From NCBI GenBank assembly GCA_937958145.1, contig CALGOE010000071.1:1-18251 (forward strand): a DNA stretch of 18,251 bases, in the 5' to 3' direction. Positions within the stretch are counted from its first letter, which is position 1. Each line of letters opens with the position of its first letter. A program made the position numbers and the translations under genes. Shown here piece after piece: positions 7,864-14,147 of the stretch. Source of the stretch: an uncultured Desulfobacca sp. (lineage in GTDB: Bacteria > Desulfobacterota > Desulfobaccia > Desulfobaccales > Desulfobaccaceae). The notes under the pieces are model-generated. The model was given only the letters and a program-made list of their open reading frames with translations. It was not told the origin of the DNA and made no database searches.

Positions 7864-8562
7864 TTAATGCGGGCTGGTCTCCTCCTTGGGTTTAGCCGGT
7901 TCCCGGGTCATTTTCGGTCTGGCCGGCGTCTCGGCCGGGGGAGCTTCTTCCTTTGCGGCCTCGGCACTGCGGGAGCCCGGCAACACGGCGCTGACGACGT
8001 TTTTGACGCCGTCCACCACCCCCACCAGAAAGACAGAGACACTGCGGGTGGCGGCAGTGCCCAAGGCCGCAGCGCCCTCCAGAGCCCCCTCCACAGCCCC
8101 TTTGGCCGCCCCGGCTACATTGCCGCCCACATCCTGGACCGCTTCCACGATACCATCCACGGCCCGGCGGGCCACCAAAGCCACGTCGCTGCCCACCTCG
8201 GCGGCGCCTTTTACCGCCCCCCGGGCCACCTGACTGGCCGTGGTGATAATATCGCCGCCCAGATCACCGATGCCCAGGACAATCCCCTTGGCCGCATTCT
8301 TCGTGCCCATAAGGATGCCGTAGCCCACCTCTTCCGTGGCCTTCAGGGTCCCTTTGATGACGTTGGCCGAGACCTCCACCACGTTTCCGGCCACATCGCC
8401 GGTGGCCTGCAGCGTGTCGGTGACAGTGTTGCGGGCCACCGTCACGATCTGGTTCTCGATCTCATTGAGTCCTTTGAGGCTGTTGACCACGCCATCTTTG
8501 ACCGCGCTGCCGACGTTGCCCAGGGTGGCACCCAGACCACCTTTTTCCGTCTGTGGATCCAT
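7864..8562 (-). CDS. Eight-fold 22-residue amphipathic repeat protein (apolipoprotein/perilipin-like)
   Basis: 232 residues from the ATG at 8562, chosen because AAGGAGGT ends exactly 7 bases before it; the frame stays open upstream but has no such signal. Residues 15-190 divide without gaps into eight repeats of exactly 22 residues, starting at 15, 37, 59, 81, 103, 125, 147 and 169. Shared positions: 3 hydrophobic, 12 mostly charged, 13 Gly in six of eight, 15 Leu/Val, 16 mostly Lys/Glu, 17 mostly Ala/Gly, 20 mostly Asp/Glu, 21 Val/Leu/Ile, 22 often Gly. There is no Cys and no signal peptide. The tail (191-232) is Pro/Glu/Lys-rich and probably disordered. 11- and 22-residue periodicity is the pattern of apolipoproteins, synuclein, perilipins and LEA proteins, which lie as 11/3 helices on lipid surfaces. 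A membrane-surface coat or scaffold role is inferred. No specific family is recognised. Confidence 0.82.
   Translation of the reverse strand: MDPQTEKGGLGATLGNVGSAVKDGVVNSLKGLNEIENQIVTVARNTVTDTLQATGDVAGNVVEVSANVIKGTLKATEEVGYGILMGTKNAAKGIVLGIGDLGGDIITTASQVARGAVKGAAEVGSDVALVARRAVDGIVEAVQDVGGNVAGAAKGAVEGALEGAAALGTAATRSVSVFLVGVVDGVKNVVSAVLPGSRSAEAAKEEAPPAETPARPKMTREPAKPKEETSPH
7931..8520 (-). repeat. Eight tandem 22-codon (66-bp) protein-level repeats
   Basis: The coding segment for residues 15 to about 190 (nominally 7993-8520 for the eight full units, then a short degenerate tail) is a gapless 66-bp period visible at the protein level. DNA identity between units is low, so the array is old and held by selection on the amphipathic pattern rather than by recent slippage. 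Confidence 0.7.
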
Positions 8563-8569
8563 GTGTTCT

Positions 8570-8577
8570 ACCTCCTT
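8570..8577 (-). promoter_or_regulatory. Strong Shine-Dalgarno fixing the repeat-protein start
   Basis: AAGGAGGT on the minus strand is a near-perfect anti-16S match 7 bases from the ATG at 8562. It sets the start 79 codons inside a longer open frame and implies high expression, as expected for a structural or coating protein. Confidence 0.7.
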
Positions 8578-8741
8578 GGCCTGCCAGGTATACCCTGCAG
8601 ACCGATGATAAATTTTTCGTTTTCTCTTACCTTGCCAACGATCGATCTTGGAGAAGAACACGGCAGCGGGTGCGGCGGCCTTGGCCGGAAGCAGATTGCG
8701 GTCGGTCCGGGCCGGCCCCAGGTTCCTTGGGGGCAGGAGCC

Positions 8742-9086
8742 TTATAACCACGAGAGCAGTTGCCAGAGTCTCTCCTGTTCCAGATGGGGCACCAGGCAAC
8801 CAACGGCCTCGGCCAGATGCCGCAGAGAGTCAGGCCGCTGCAGTTCTGCCAGGTCGTAGGTGATGACCAGGCTGCCGGTGAGGTGATTGGCCTCCACCGC
8901 CTCTACGCCTTTGATGGCCCCAAACCGTTCCGTGAGCAATGCGGCCAGGACCGGATTGCCTTTCAGGGGGCGGGCCCGCAACCGTACCCGACCAGGAATG
9001 AAGTGGGCCACGGCTATCCCGTGTCCCGCCAAAATCCCCCGGCCCCATTGCAGGAGCTCTTGTTTCTCCCGAGGTTTTATGGTCAT
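8742..9086 (-). CDS. Small Cys-less HMA-like (HMA_2) protein
   Basis: 114 residues, ATG at 9086 with AAAGG just upstream. After a 28-residue leader, residues 29-98 match the domain at the N-terminus of the ATPase encoded downstream: PGRVRLRARP, then GVEAVEANHLTGSLVITYD. The spacing fits the beta-alpha-beta-beta-alpha-beta ferredoxin-like fold of heavy-metal-associated domains. The metal-binding CxxC is absent (only one Cys, C97), replaced by a basic GRxRx(K/R) strand. It may dock on the ATPase, compete with its N-terminal domain, or bind an anionic ligand or lipid surface. First gene of the minus-strand run. Classical copper chaperone function is unlikely. Confidence 0.75.
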   Translation of the reverse strand: MTIKPREKQELLQWGRGILAGHGIAVAHFIPGRVRLRARPLKGNPVLAALLTERFGAIKGVEAVEANHLTGSLVITYDLAELQRPDSLRHLAEAVGCLVPHLEQERLWQLLSWL

Positions 9087-9320
9087 GCCCTTTAAGGATA
9101 CTATACCAGCCGCTGCCGGTTGATGACGCTTTCCAATGAATATCTAACCAAAAATGAACAAAGGGCTTGCCCCGCCTGGCCCTCAGAGGCAGAGGCAATA
9201 ACCATTTTGGCACCGGTTACACAATTAACGCATTTTTAACTTTCTCCCTATGGAGATTAAATATTGCCGTCTCATAATTGAGTCAGACGACATCAGCGAG
9301 AACTGTAAGGAGGCAATCAC
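9087..9320. promoter_or_regulatory. Divergent control region between two HMA-like genes
   Basis: These 234 bases separate two paralogous small genes and must carry start signals for both strands. On the minus strand TATAGT (9100-9105) is a reasonable -10, but it leaves a very short leader and lacks a clear -35. On the plus strand an imperfect hairpin, CGTCTCA (9268-9274) against TGAG and GACG (9279-9289) with a three-base bulge, surrounds CATAAT. No known operator was recognised. Confidence 0.35.
9307..9313 (+). promoter_or_regulatory. Shine-Dalgarno fixing a TTG start
   Basis: AAGGAGG lies 7 bases before the TTG at 9321. No ATG is available in a suitable place; the first in-frame alternative is GTG at 9327, only 13 bases away. 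TTG is therefore the likely initiation codon of the second HMA-like gene. Confidence 0.7.
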
Positions 9321-9692
9321 TTGAAGGTGTCAACTGATTACCTGCATGCCTTGGAGGGGCGCATTCGCATCAAAGTACCGGAGATTAAGGGCTCGCCGGC
9401 CAAGGCCGACGAACTCGAGAAACAGGTCCAATGGCACTCCGGCATCCACTTCATCAAAGCCAATCCCACCACCGGCAACGTTCTCATTTATTACGACTCT
9501 CAGCAAACGGCCCAGACCAACATTTTGCAAACGCTCTATGAGTTGGGCTACCTGCGGCAGACGGCCGCCCGGGGCCTGGCGGCGCCAGAGCCGTCCGCAG
9601 ACGGCAATTCCCTGGTAAACGTGGTCCTGAATTCAGTGGCCCAATCCATGATGGAAATGGCCCTGACCCGCTTAGTAACAGCGCTTATCTGA
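9321..9692 (+). CDS. Small Cys-less HMA-like protein with hydrophobic C-terminal helix
   Basis: 123 residues from a TTG with a strong ribosome-binding site. Residues 9-78 are the third copy in this locus of the HMA_2-like domain: LEGRIRIKVP, GIHFIKANPTTGNVLIYYD, then ILQTLYELGYL. There is no cysteine at all, so thiol metal binding is excluded. A short linker (80-96) precedes a hydrophobic or amphipathic helix (97-123, SLVNVVLNSVAQSM then MEMALTRLVTALI) that could anchor it to a membrane. It is divergent from the minus-strand run containing its paralogue and the ATPase. The role is probably as an accessory to that pump or to the same membrane structure; this is inferred from shared domains and position. 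Confidence 0.75.
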   Translation: MKVSTDYLHALEGRIRIKVPEIKGSPAKADELEKQVQWHSGIHFIKANPTTGNVLIYYDSQQTAQTNILQTLYELGYLRQTAARGLAAPEPSADGNSLVNVVLNSVAQSMMEMALTRLVTALI

Positions 9693-9862
9693 CCATAAAT
9701 AAAACTGACAGAGCAATTGACTGGCCCGGGCGAGAAAGAGTCGCCGGGGAAGAGAAAAATTTGAGATAAGCGGTGAAGAAGGTCCCAGGGAACAGTTTAT
9801 GGGGGGCAAGCGGCGAAAAGCCTGCAGGCCGGTCTTGACCCACCGTCTGGAGGTGATGAAAC

Positions 9863-9880
9863 GGCAAGATTTTTCTTGCC
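9863..9880. terminator. Perfect 7-bp hairpin, possible bidirectional terminator
   Basis: GGCAAGA and TCTTGCC with a TTTT loop form a perfect short stem between two convergent genes. The trailing T runs are weak (GTTT on the minus strand, none on the plus strand), so termination is possible but not certain. Confidence 0.4.
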
Positions 9881-9907
9881 CCAAAGCCATAACCATCCCC
9901 CTACCGT

Positions 9908-9944
9908 CTTTTTGGCCGTTGGCTGAGAGGCTAACTGCCAAAAG
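9908..9944. repeat. Long imperfect inverted repeat downstream of DUF5132-like gene
   Basis: CTTTTTGGC-C-GTTGGC pairs with GCTAAC-T-GCCAAAAG around a 6-base loop, with one G-T wobble and one internal mismatch. It begins 5 bases past the DUF5132-like stop. The polarity (T-rich 5' arm, A-rich 3' arm on both strands) is the reverse of a normal intrinsic terminator, so an RNA-stabilising hairpin is more likely. Confidence 0.4.
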
Positions 9945-9948
9945 AATC

Positions 9949-10209
9949 TTACATTTTCTCCGTCGGATTCATGGCGGCGGCCCGCTCGGCCCTGACCTCC
10001 GCCATTAAATCACTGATCTGCTCGCCGGTTTCGGCTACCACCTCCTGCACCTTATCCGCCAAAGCCATGCCCCCTTTGATGACCCCCTTGACAATGGGGC
10101 GGGCCATACTCATGACCACCGGCAGGACCACCGGCGCCACCATGGCCACCCCTGCCACCACCAGGATGTTTGTTAATGAACCTTTAAAGGCATCTTTCAG
10201 AAAATTCAT
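9949..10209 (-). CDS. Small DUF5132-like single-span membrane protein
   Basis: 86 residues, ATG at 10209 with AGGAGG 5 bases upstream. Residues 12-34 form a hydrophobic helix with Gly/Pro/Val (ILVVAGVAMVAPVVLPVVMSM), followed by a basic amphipathic helix (RPIVKGVIKGGMALADKV) and an acidic-basic tail. This matches small proteins annotated DUF5132 as I remember them, which tend to lie near HMA_2 proteins and P-type ATPases. No enzyme motif exists. The VKGVIKGG segment resembles the repeat unit of the neighbouring 22-mer protein in composition. It may insert into or shape the membrane in which the ATPase resides; this is inference. Confidence 0.75.
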   Translation of the reverse strand: MNFLKDAFKGSLTNILVVAGVAMVAPVVLPVVMSMARPIVKGVIKGGMALADKVQEVVAETGEQISDLMAEVRAERAAAMNPTEKM

Positions 10210-10276
10210 CTTTTCCTCCTGCTGATAGGCCTCAGCTACCCCTTTTTTGTTTCCTGATTAAATATACCTAAGCCTT

Positions 10277-10305
10277 CTGATAAGGTAAAGTTAGTAAATT
10301 GTTAA
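10277..10305 (-). promoter_or_regulatory. Candidate sigma70-type promoter for the DUF5132-like gene
   Basis: On the minus strand TTAACA (10300-10305, five of six -35 consensus bases) is followed after exactly 17 bases by TATCAG (10277-10282, four of six -10 bases). It lies in an AT-rich patch about 70 bases before the ATG. An alternative -10, TATATT, occurs at 10261-10266. The gene appears to have its own transcript. Confidence 0.4.
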
Positions 10306-10448
10306 AATAATGTTAGCAGGGAGGGCGAAAGACCGACAGAATTTTTTTCCCCGTGATGGCCGGAGAATACTGGGGCGAGGCCATGGGCAAAAGTCGAAGT
10401 GGGGGGGCCGGGGCAGTGCCCACGGCCCATGCTCTGATAGCCATTTGG

Positions 10449-12335
10449 TCAAGAAGCGGCCCAGTCGGGGCGGGAGGGCAGCAGGGGCCGGTCACCAGAA
10501 AGCCGAGGTGTTGCCTCCCCTGGTTGCTGGCAGCGGGCATAATGGCGCCAGCCCGCTTGCCCCATATAGCGTTGCAACACTGCCGGCGGGGTCTGCAGCA
10601 GGTCCACCAGAATGAGGCCGTCCAGGGCGTTGTTAAAGTGTGGATCGCGATTGAAGCCCAAGATTTTGCCCCCCAGTTTCAGATACTGGCGCAGCAGCAC
10701 CGGCACGCCCCGACGCTGCGGGTCCACGTCGGCCAGCAGGGCGGACAGGTCCTCCACCGCCTGGGTGCCGGCCAGGGCCAGACGCAATTCCTGATCCCGG
10801 TGCGGCTGCAGCCGGAAAGGCTGCTTCGGCCGGATATACTGGGCCAACTCCGGCAGAAACGTATGCATGCTCAGCCATGTGGCCAGCAATCCCTGGGAAA
10901 ATTCGTTATACGCATTGGAAATGGAGACCGGTCCGAACAGAAAGCGGTAGTGCGGCTCCCGGACCAGATAGCGGCCGATGCCTTTCCAGAGGAGGAGCAG
11001 GGCGCCATAGGTTTTCTGATATTCCGGTCGGATAAAGGAGCGGCCCAGCTCCAGGGCCGGCTGAATGGATGGCAGGAATTCCGGGGCAAAATCAAAGAGG
11101 CTGGCCGTATACAATCCTTCTTTCCCCTGAGCCGCCAGGATCTTATCGCAAGGCCCCAGGCGATAGGCCCCCACCACCTCCCGGGTCTCGGTATTCCAGA
11201 TAAACAGATGGACATAGTGGGCATCGAACCGATCCAGGTCCAGGCTCAGGCCGGTGCCCTCGCCCACGGCCCGGAACGTCACCTCCCGCAGGCGGCCGAT
11301 TTCCTGCAGAAGGAAAGGGATCTGCCCGGCTTGGGCGTAAGTGACCACCAAAGGGCCACTGGCCACCAGGTGTTGTGGGGTTGGGAGCTGCTGGAACTCC
11401 TGGGCTAATACTGATACCGGCACCGGCGCTGCCAGCCTTTCCTGACGCCGTCTTTCTTTGGGGACGGGGCGGGGCAACCGCTTCTTTGGCTCCGGCCCGG
11501 CAAAGTGGCTGCGCAGCAGATAGGTGCGAAGACGCAGATAGGCCATCACCTCGGCCTCGTTTCCCAGGTGGCGGAGGGTTGCCGCCGGAATGATCTGGCC
11601 AACCTTCACCCGCACGGTTTTCCCCCCCTTATTCAGGGCTTCCCGGGGGAGCAGCAGGGTGCGCAAGAAGGGGTGGATCAGACCCAGGGCCTGGAATAGG
11701 GGGCCGTTCTGGCCGGCAAAAAAGACAGGCAGGACGGCGGCACCGGTCTTGCGGAGCAGCCAGGCCACCGTGGGGCTCCACTGAGGATCGGTCACCGTGC
11801 GGCTGGACCACTGCAGGTGGGATACCTCGCCGGCGGGGAAGACGGCCAGCGTCTTGCCTTGCTGGAGCCAGGAGACCGCCTCCCGCAGCCCTGCCAGGCT
11901 GGCGGCCGGAGACCGCCGGGTGCCGAAGGGATCCACATAAATAAAGAGATCCCGCAGTTCCGCCACCGGCTTTAAAAGATAATTGGCCAGGAGTTTGACA
12001 TCCCGGCGCACCTGCCCTAAAAGATGCGGCAGGATAATCCCCTCAATCCCCCCAAAAGGATGGTTGGCGATCACCAGCAGCGGCCCCTGGGTCGGCAAGC
12101 GGCGGAGATCGCCAGCCGCCACGTCGTATTCCACCTGCAAGACCTTGAGGAGGGCGGCCAGAAACTCCCACTCATCCGGCGCCGCTGCGGCTTGGGCATA
12201 GACCTGGTTGATCCGCCCCAAACAGGTCAATTTGGCCAACACCTGTTGGAGAAGGACAGAGCCGCGGGCAAGCCGGCCCGGCGGCAGAGGCACCGTCAAT
12301 CCTGAAAAACCCTCGGCGGGTCCAATCGTCGACAA
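10449..12335 (-). CDS. olsF: Bifunctional acyltransferase, OlsF-type ornithine-lipid synthase
   Basis: 628 residues from a TTG at 12335, supported by AAGGGAG 7 bases upstream. The N-terminal half is a PlsC-like O-acyltransferase: ANHPFGGIEG (90-99, a family variant of the HX4D box) and VFPAGEVSH (165-173). The C-terminal half is a GNAT/OlsB-type N-acyltransferase with LFIWNTETREVVGAYRLG (377-394) and the hallmark ELGRSFIRPEYQ (429-440), ending with GFNRDPHFNNALDGLILVD (560-578). In OlsF the OlsB-like half acylates ornithine with a 3-hydroxy fatty acid and the PlsC-like half adds the second chain, giving phosphorus-free ornithine lipid. A basic linker (281-300) joins the two. Relatives may use another amino acid, so the ornithine substrate is inferred. 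It is divergent from the methyltransferase-psd pair. Confidence 0.7.
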   Translation of the reverse strand: MSTIGPAEGFSGLTVPLPPGRLARGSVLLQQVLAKLTCLGRINQVYAQAAAAPDEWEFLAALLKVLQVEYDVAAGDLRRLPTQGPLLVIANHPFGGIEGIILPHLLGQVRRDVKLLANYLLKPVAELRDLFIYVDPFGTRRSPAASLAGLREAVSWLQQGKTLAVFPAGEVSHLQWSSRTVTDPQWSPTVAWLLRKTGAAVLPVFFAGQNGPLFQALGLIHPFLRTLLLPREALNKGGKTVRVKVGQIIPAATLRHLGNEAEVMAYLRLRTYLLRSHFAGPEPKKRLPRPVPKERRRQERLAAPVPVSVLAQEFQQLPTPQHLVASGPLVVTYAQAGQIPFLLQEIGRLREVTFRAVGEGTGLSLDLDRFDAHYVHLFIWNTETREVVGAYRLGPCDKILAAQGKEGLYTASLFDFAPEFLPSIQPALELGRSFIRPEYQKTYGALLLLWKGIGRYLVREPHYRFLFGPVSISNAYNEFSQGLLATWLSMHTFLPELAQYIRPKQPFRLQPHRDQELRLALAGTQAVEDLSALLADVDPQRRGVPVLLRQYLKLGGKILGFNRDPHFNNALDGLILVDLLQTPPAVLQRYMGQAGWRHYARCQQPGEATPRLSGDRPLLPSRPDWAAS

Positions 12336-12606
12336 AATTATTCTCCCTTACATGGTATTTTTCCCCTTTATTCTGTCATTTCCTATGTTTTTAATGTTAG
12401 AAAGAAGGTATTTTCTCATTAATCCTTAGCAAGAAAATACTAATAGAACGCTATATCAAAATAAATGATTGAAAAATATACACTTAATATTTTTATAACA
12501 AAAAAATGTCATGGTAGTAACAAATTTATTTAACTAATAATAAATACTATAGTTACTATTTCTCCATAATTATGAAGCTATACTTTTAACGAAAAGAGGA
12601 TGAATC
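12336..12606. promoter_or_regulatory. AT-rich divergent promoter region with a Pho-box half-site
   Basis: 271 bases that are strikingly AT-rich against their GC-rich surroundings. Nothing coding is seen. Signals: AAGGGAG (12343-12349, minus) for the olsF TTG start; CTGTCAT (12373-12379), identical to one half of the E. coli Pho box but without a good second half 11 bases away; and TTGAAA (12469-12474) with TATAAC (12494-12499) at a wide 19-base spacing. Just before the methyltransferase are TATACT (12579-12584) and GAGGA (12596-12600). Phosphate control is a hypothesis suggested by the neighbouring lipid genes. Confidence 0.4.
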
Positions 12607-13338
12607 ATGTCAATTACGCTGCCAAAGCGCCTTGCCTTTGAACAGGAAGGCTTCAGTCTCACTCCCGATCTGTTGCGGGAAGTCTTTGTCCAGGCCAGAC
12701 CCTTTGGCCATCATGAGGATGCCAAAACCCTGAATCTGGGCTTCGGTTTCCTGTATTATGGGCTGGTCCGGGTCCTGCGGCCCCAGCATGTGCTGGTCAT
12801 CGGCTCCGGGTATGGCTTCAGCGTTGTCTGTCTGGCCCTGGGGCTCAAGGATAACGGCAAAGGGCAGCTCAGTTTTATTGACCCTTCCTATTCTCTTCTG
12901 AAGAACGGTCCTTTTAAGACCATCGGCGGGGTGGGCTTCTGGGACGACCCGGACCGGGTGCGGGCGCATTTCCGGCGTTTCGGGGTCGAAGAGCTCGTTA
13001 CCCACTATAAAAAACGCAGTGATGAGTTTTTTCCCACTTATGGGGAGTTGGGGTTGCCGCCCATTGATGTGGCTTTCATTGACGGCAGTCATGCCTATAA
13101 GGACGTGCGCTATGATTTTCTGCAGGTCTTGGCCCGAGCCAGGAAGAACACGTACATCTTCCTGCATGACACCAACATTTATATCCGGGAAATCCTGCAG
13201 CATGCCGGGGTGAAAAAATGGCTGGCCACCCTGCGGCGCCAGCCGGAGCTCTTTGAGATTGTTGATTTTCCCTTTTCCTCGGGTGTGGCCCTGGTGCGGG
13301 TCCGGCAGGCCCAGGCGGCCAAGCAGTTCCGCCCATGA
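12607..13338 (+). CDS. Class I SAM-dependent methyltransferase coupled to psd
   Basis: 243 residues, ATG at 12607 with GAGGA 6 bases upstream. Motif I is VLVIGSGYG (62-70), the acidic residue of motif II is D92 (LSFIDPSY), and VAFIDGSHAYKDVRYDF (155-171) places it in the Methyltransf_24-type group. HDTN (187-190) is the likely catalytic or metal-site region. Many relatives methylate sugars or small molecules, so the fold does not name the substrate. The stop overlaps the psd start (ATGA at 13335-13338), implying translational coupling. Because Psd makes phosphatidylethanolamine, a role in head-group N-methylation is attractive but only inferred; a glycan or glycolipid acceptor is an alternative given the downstream glycosyltransferase. 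Confidence 0.78.
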   Translation: MSITLPKRLAFEQEGFSLTPDLLREVFVQARPFGHHEDAKTLNLGFGFLYYGLVRVLRPQHVLVIGSGYGFSVVCLALGLKDNGKGQLSFIDPSYSLLKNGPFKTIGGVGFWDDPDRVRAHFRRFGVEELVTHYKKRSDEFFPTYGELGLPPIDVAFIDGSHAYKDVRYDFLQVLARARKNTYIFLHDTNIYIREILQHAGVKKWLATLRRQPELFEIVDFPFSSGVALVRVRQAQAAKQFRP

Positions 13339-14039
13339 TCCCGGCGTTGCTTTTGCTGGCGGCGCTGGCCGGGGCGTTTCTCTACTGGCGCTATGTCTGG
13401 TTCTGGCGCAACCCTCGGCGGCAGATACCGGCCGGGACCAATGTGGTCAGCCCGGCCGACGGCACCGTGGTGTATGTGCAACAGGTGCCGCCCCACGAAA
13501 AGGTTATTGCCATCAAACAAGGGGTGGCGGTCAGCATCAACGATATCACCCGGCAGGATCTGCAGGTCCCCAAGATCCTCATCGGCGTCTTCATGAGCCC
13601 TTTTAATGTGCACTATAACCGCATGCCCCTGACCGGGGAAATTCAGGCCATTACCCATTATCCGGCGGCAGGGGTCAACCGCCACATGGGGCCCATGCAT
13701 TGGCGGACCCTCTGCCGGCGCCGGCCCCTTTATGAGGGGAGCCTCCATATCTGCCAGAACGAACGCACCGTCACCGCCTTCACCGGCACCTTCGGATCTC
13801 AGAGGGTCAACGGCTATGTCGTCCAGATCGGCGGCAGGAGTGTCAATGGCATTGATTCGTATGTCAAGGTCGGGCAGGTCGTTCCCAAAGGGGAGATCTT
13901 CGGCATGATCCGCATCGGCTCCCAAGTGGATCTGGTCCTCACCTGGCTGCCCCAGATGCAGGTCCTGGTCAAACCCGGGGATAAGGTCTATGCCGGCGAG
14001 ACCGTTGTCATCAGGGAAGGTAGTGGCCAGGGCACATAA
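13335..14039 (+). CDS. psd: Phosphatidylserine decarboxylase proenzyme, short type
   Basis: 234 residues, the length of the short bacterial and archaeal Psd class. It converts phosphatidylserine to phosphatidylethanolamine at the inner membrane, using a pyruvoyl group formed by self-cleavage. The N-terminal hydrophobic helix (2-19) is a membrane anchor. Key motifs: SPADGTV (39-45, with D42), FNVHYNRMPLTG (90-101, with H93), and the cleavage site IFGMIRIGSQVDL (188-200), where G195-S196 is cut and S196 becomes the pyruvoyl cofactor. All needed residues are present, so it should be active. The ATG lies within the stop region of the preceding methyltransferase gene. No pssA is in view, so the phosphatidylserine synthase must be elsewhere. 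Confidence 0.9.
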   Translation: MIPALLLLAALAGAFLYWRYVWFWRNPRRQIPAGTNVVSPADGTVVYVQQVPPHEKVIAIKQGVAVSINDITRQDLQVPKILIGVFMSPFNVHYNRMPLTGEIQAITHYPAAGVNRHMGPMHWRTLCRRRPLYEGSLHICQNERTVTAFTGTFGSQRVNGYVVQIGGRSVNGIDSYVKVGQVVPKGEIFGMIRIGSQVDLVLTWLPQMQVLVKPGDKVYAGETVVIREGSGQGT

Positions 14040-14093
14040 GCACGTGATGTTAATTTATGGGTATTCTTAACGATTTAACTGCTGCTGAGGTCT

Positions 14094-14123
14094 TTTCCGG
14101 CTCACGGCGGGCCCGACCGGAAA
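14094..14123. promoter_or_regulatory. Perfect 7-bp inverted repeat upstream of the PHP-GT4 gene
   Basis: TTTCCGG (14094-14100) and CCGGAAA (14117-14123) are exact inverted copies with a 16-base GC-rich loop, 24 bases before the ATG at 14148. It could be an operator or a leader hairpin; no T run follows, so it is not a typical terminator. The 108-base gap it occupies separates psd from the fusion gene. Confidence 0.35.
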
Positions 14124-14147
14124 CCAGCAACCATCCCAGGAGCTTTT

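Larger units (their letters stand above)
9693..9948. other. Convergent intergenic region with two inverted repeats
   Basis: 256 bases between the plus-strand HMA-like gene and the minus-strand DUF5132-like gene. No coding signal was found. It holds two hairpins, described separately at 9863-9880 and 9908-9944, and nothing else I can identify. Confidence 0.5.

Noticed and set aside
7931..8520. CRISPR or DNA minisatellite
   Set aside because: The 66-base period is in the protein pattern only. Units are diverged in DNA and fully coding, with no spacers.
7366..8859. 497-codon plus-strand open frame across the ATPase start and repeat protein
   Set aside because: Spans two real minus-strand genes and their leader. 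The composition is an artefact of the repeats and GC bias.
9799..10008. Small plus-strand open frame in the convergent region
   Set aside because: No ribosome-binding site, no plausible protein features, runs through two hairpins and into the opposite DUF5132-like gene.
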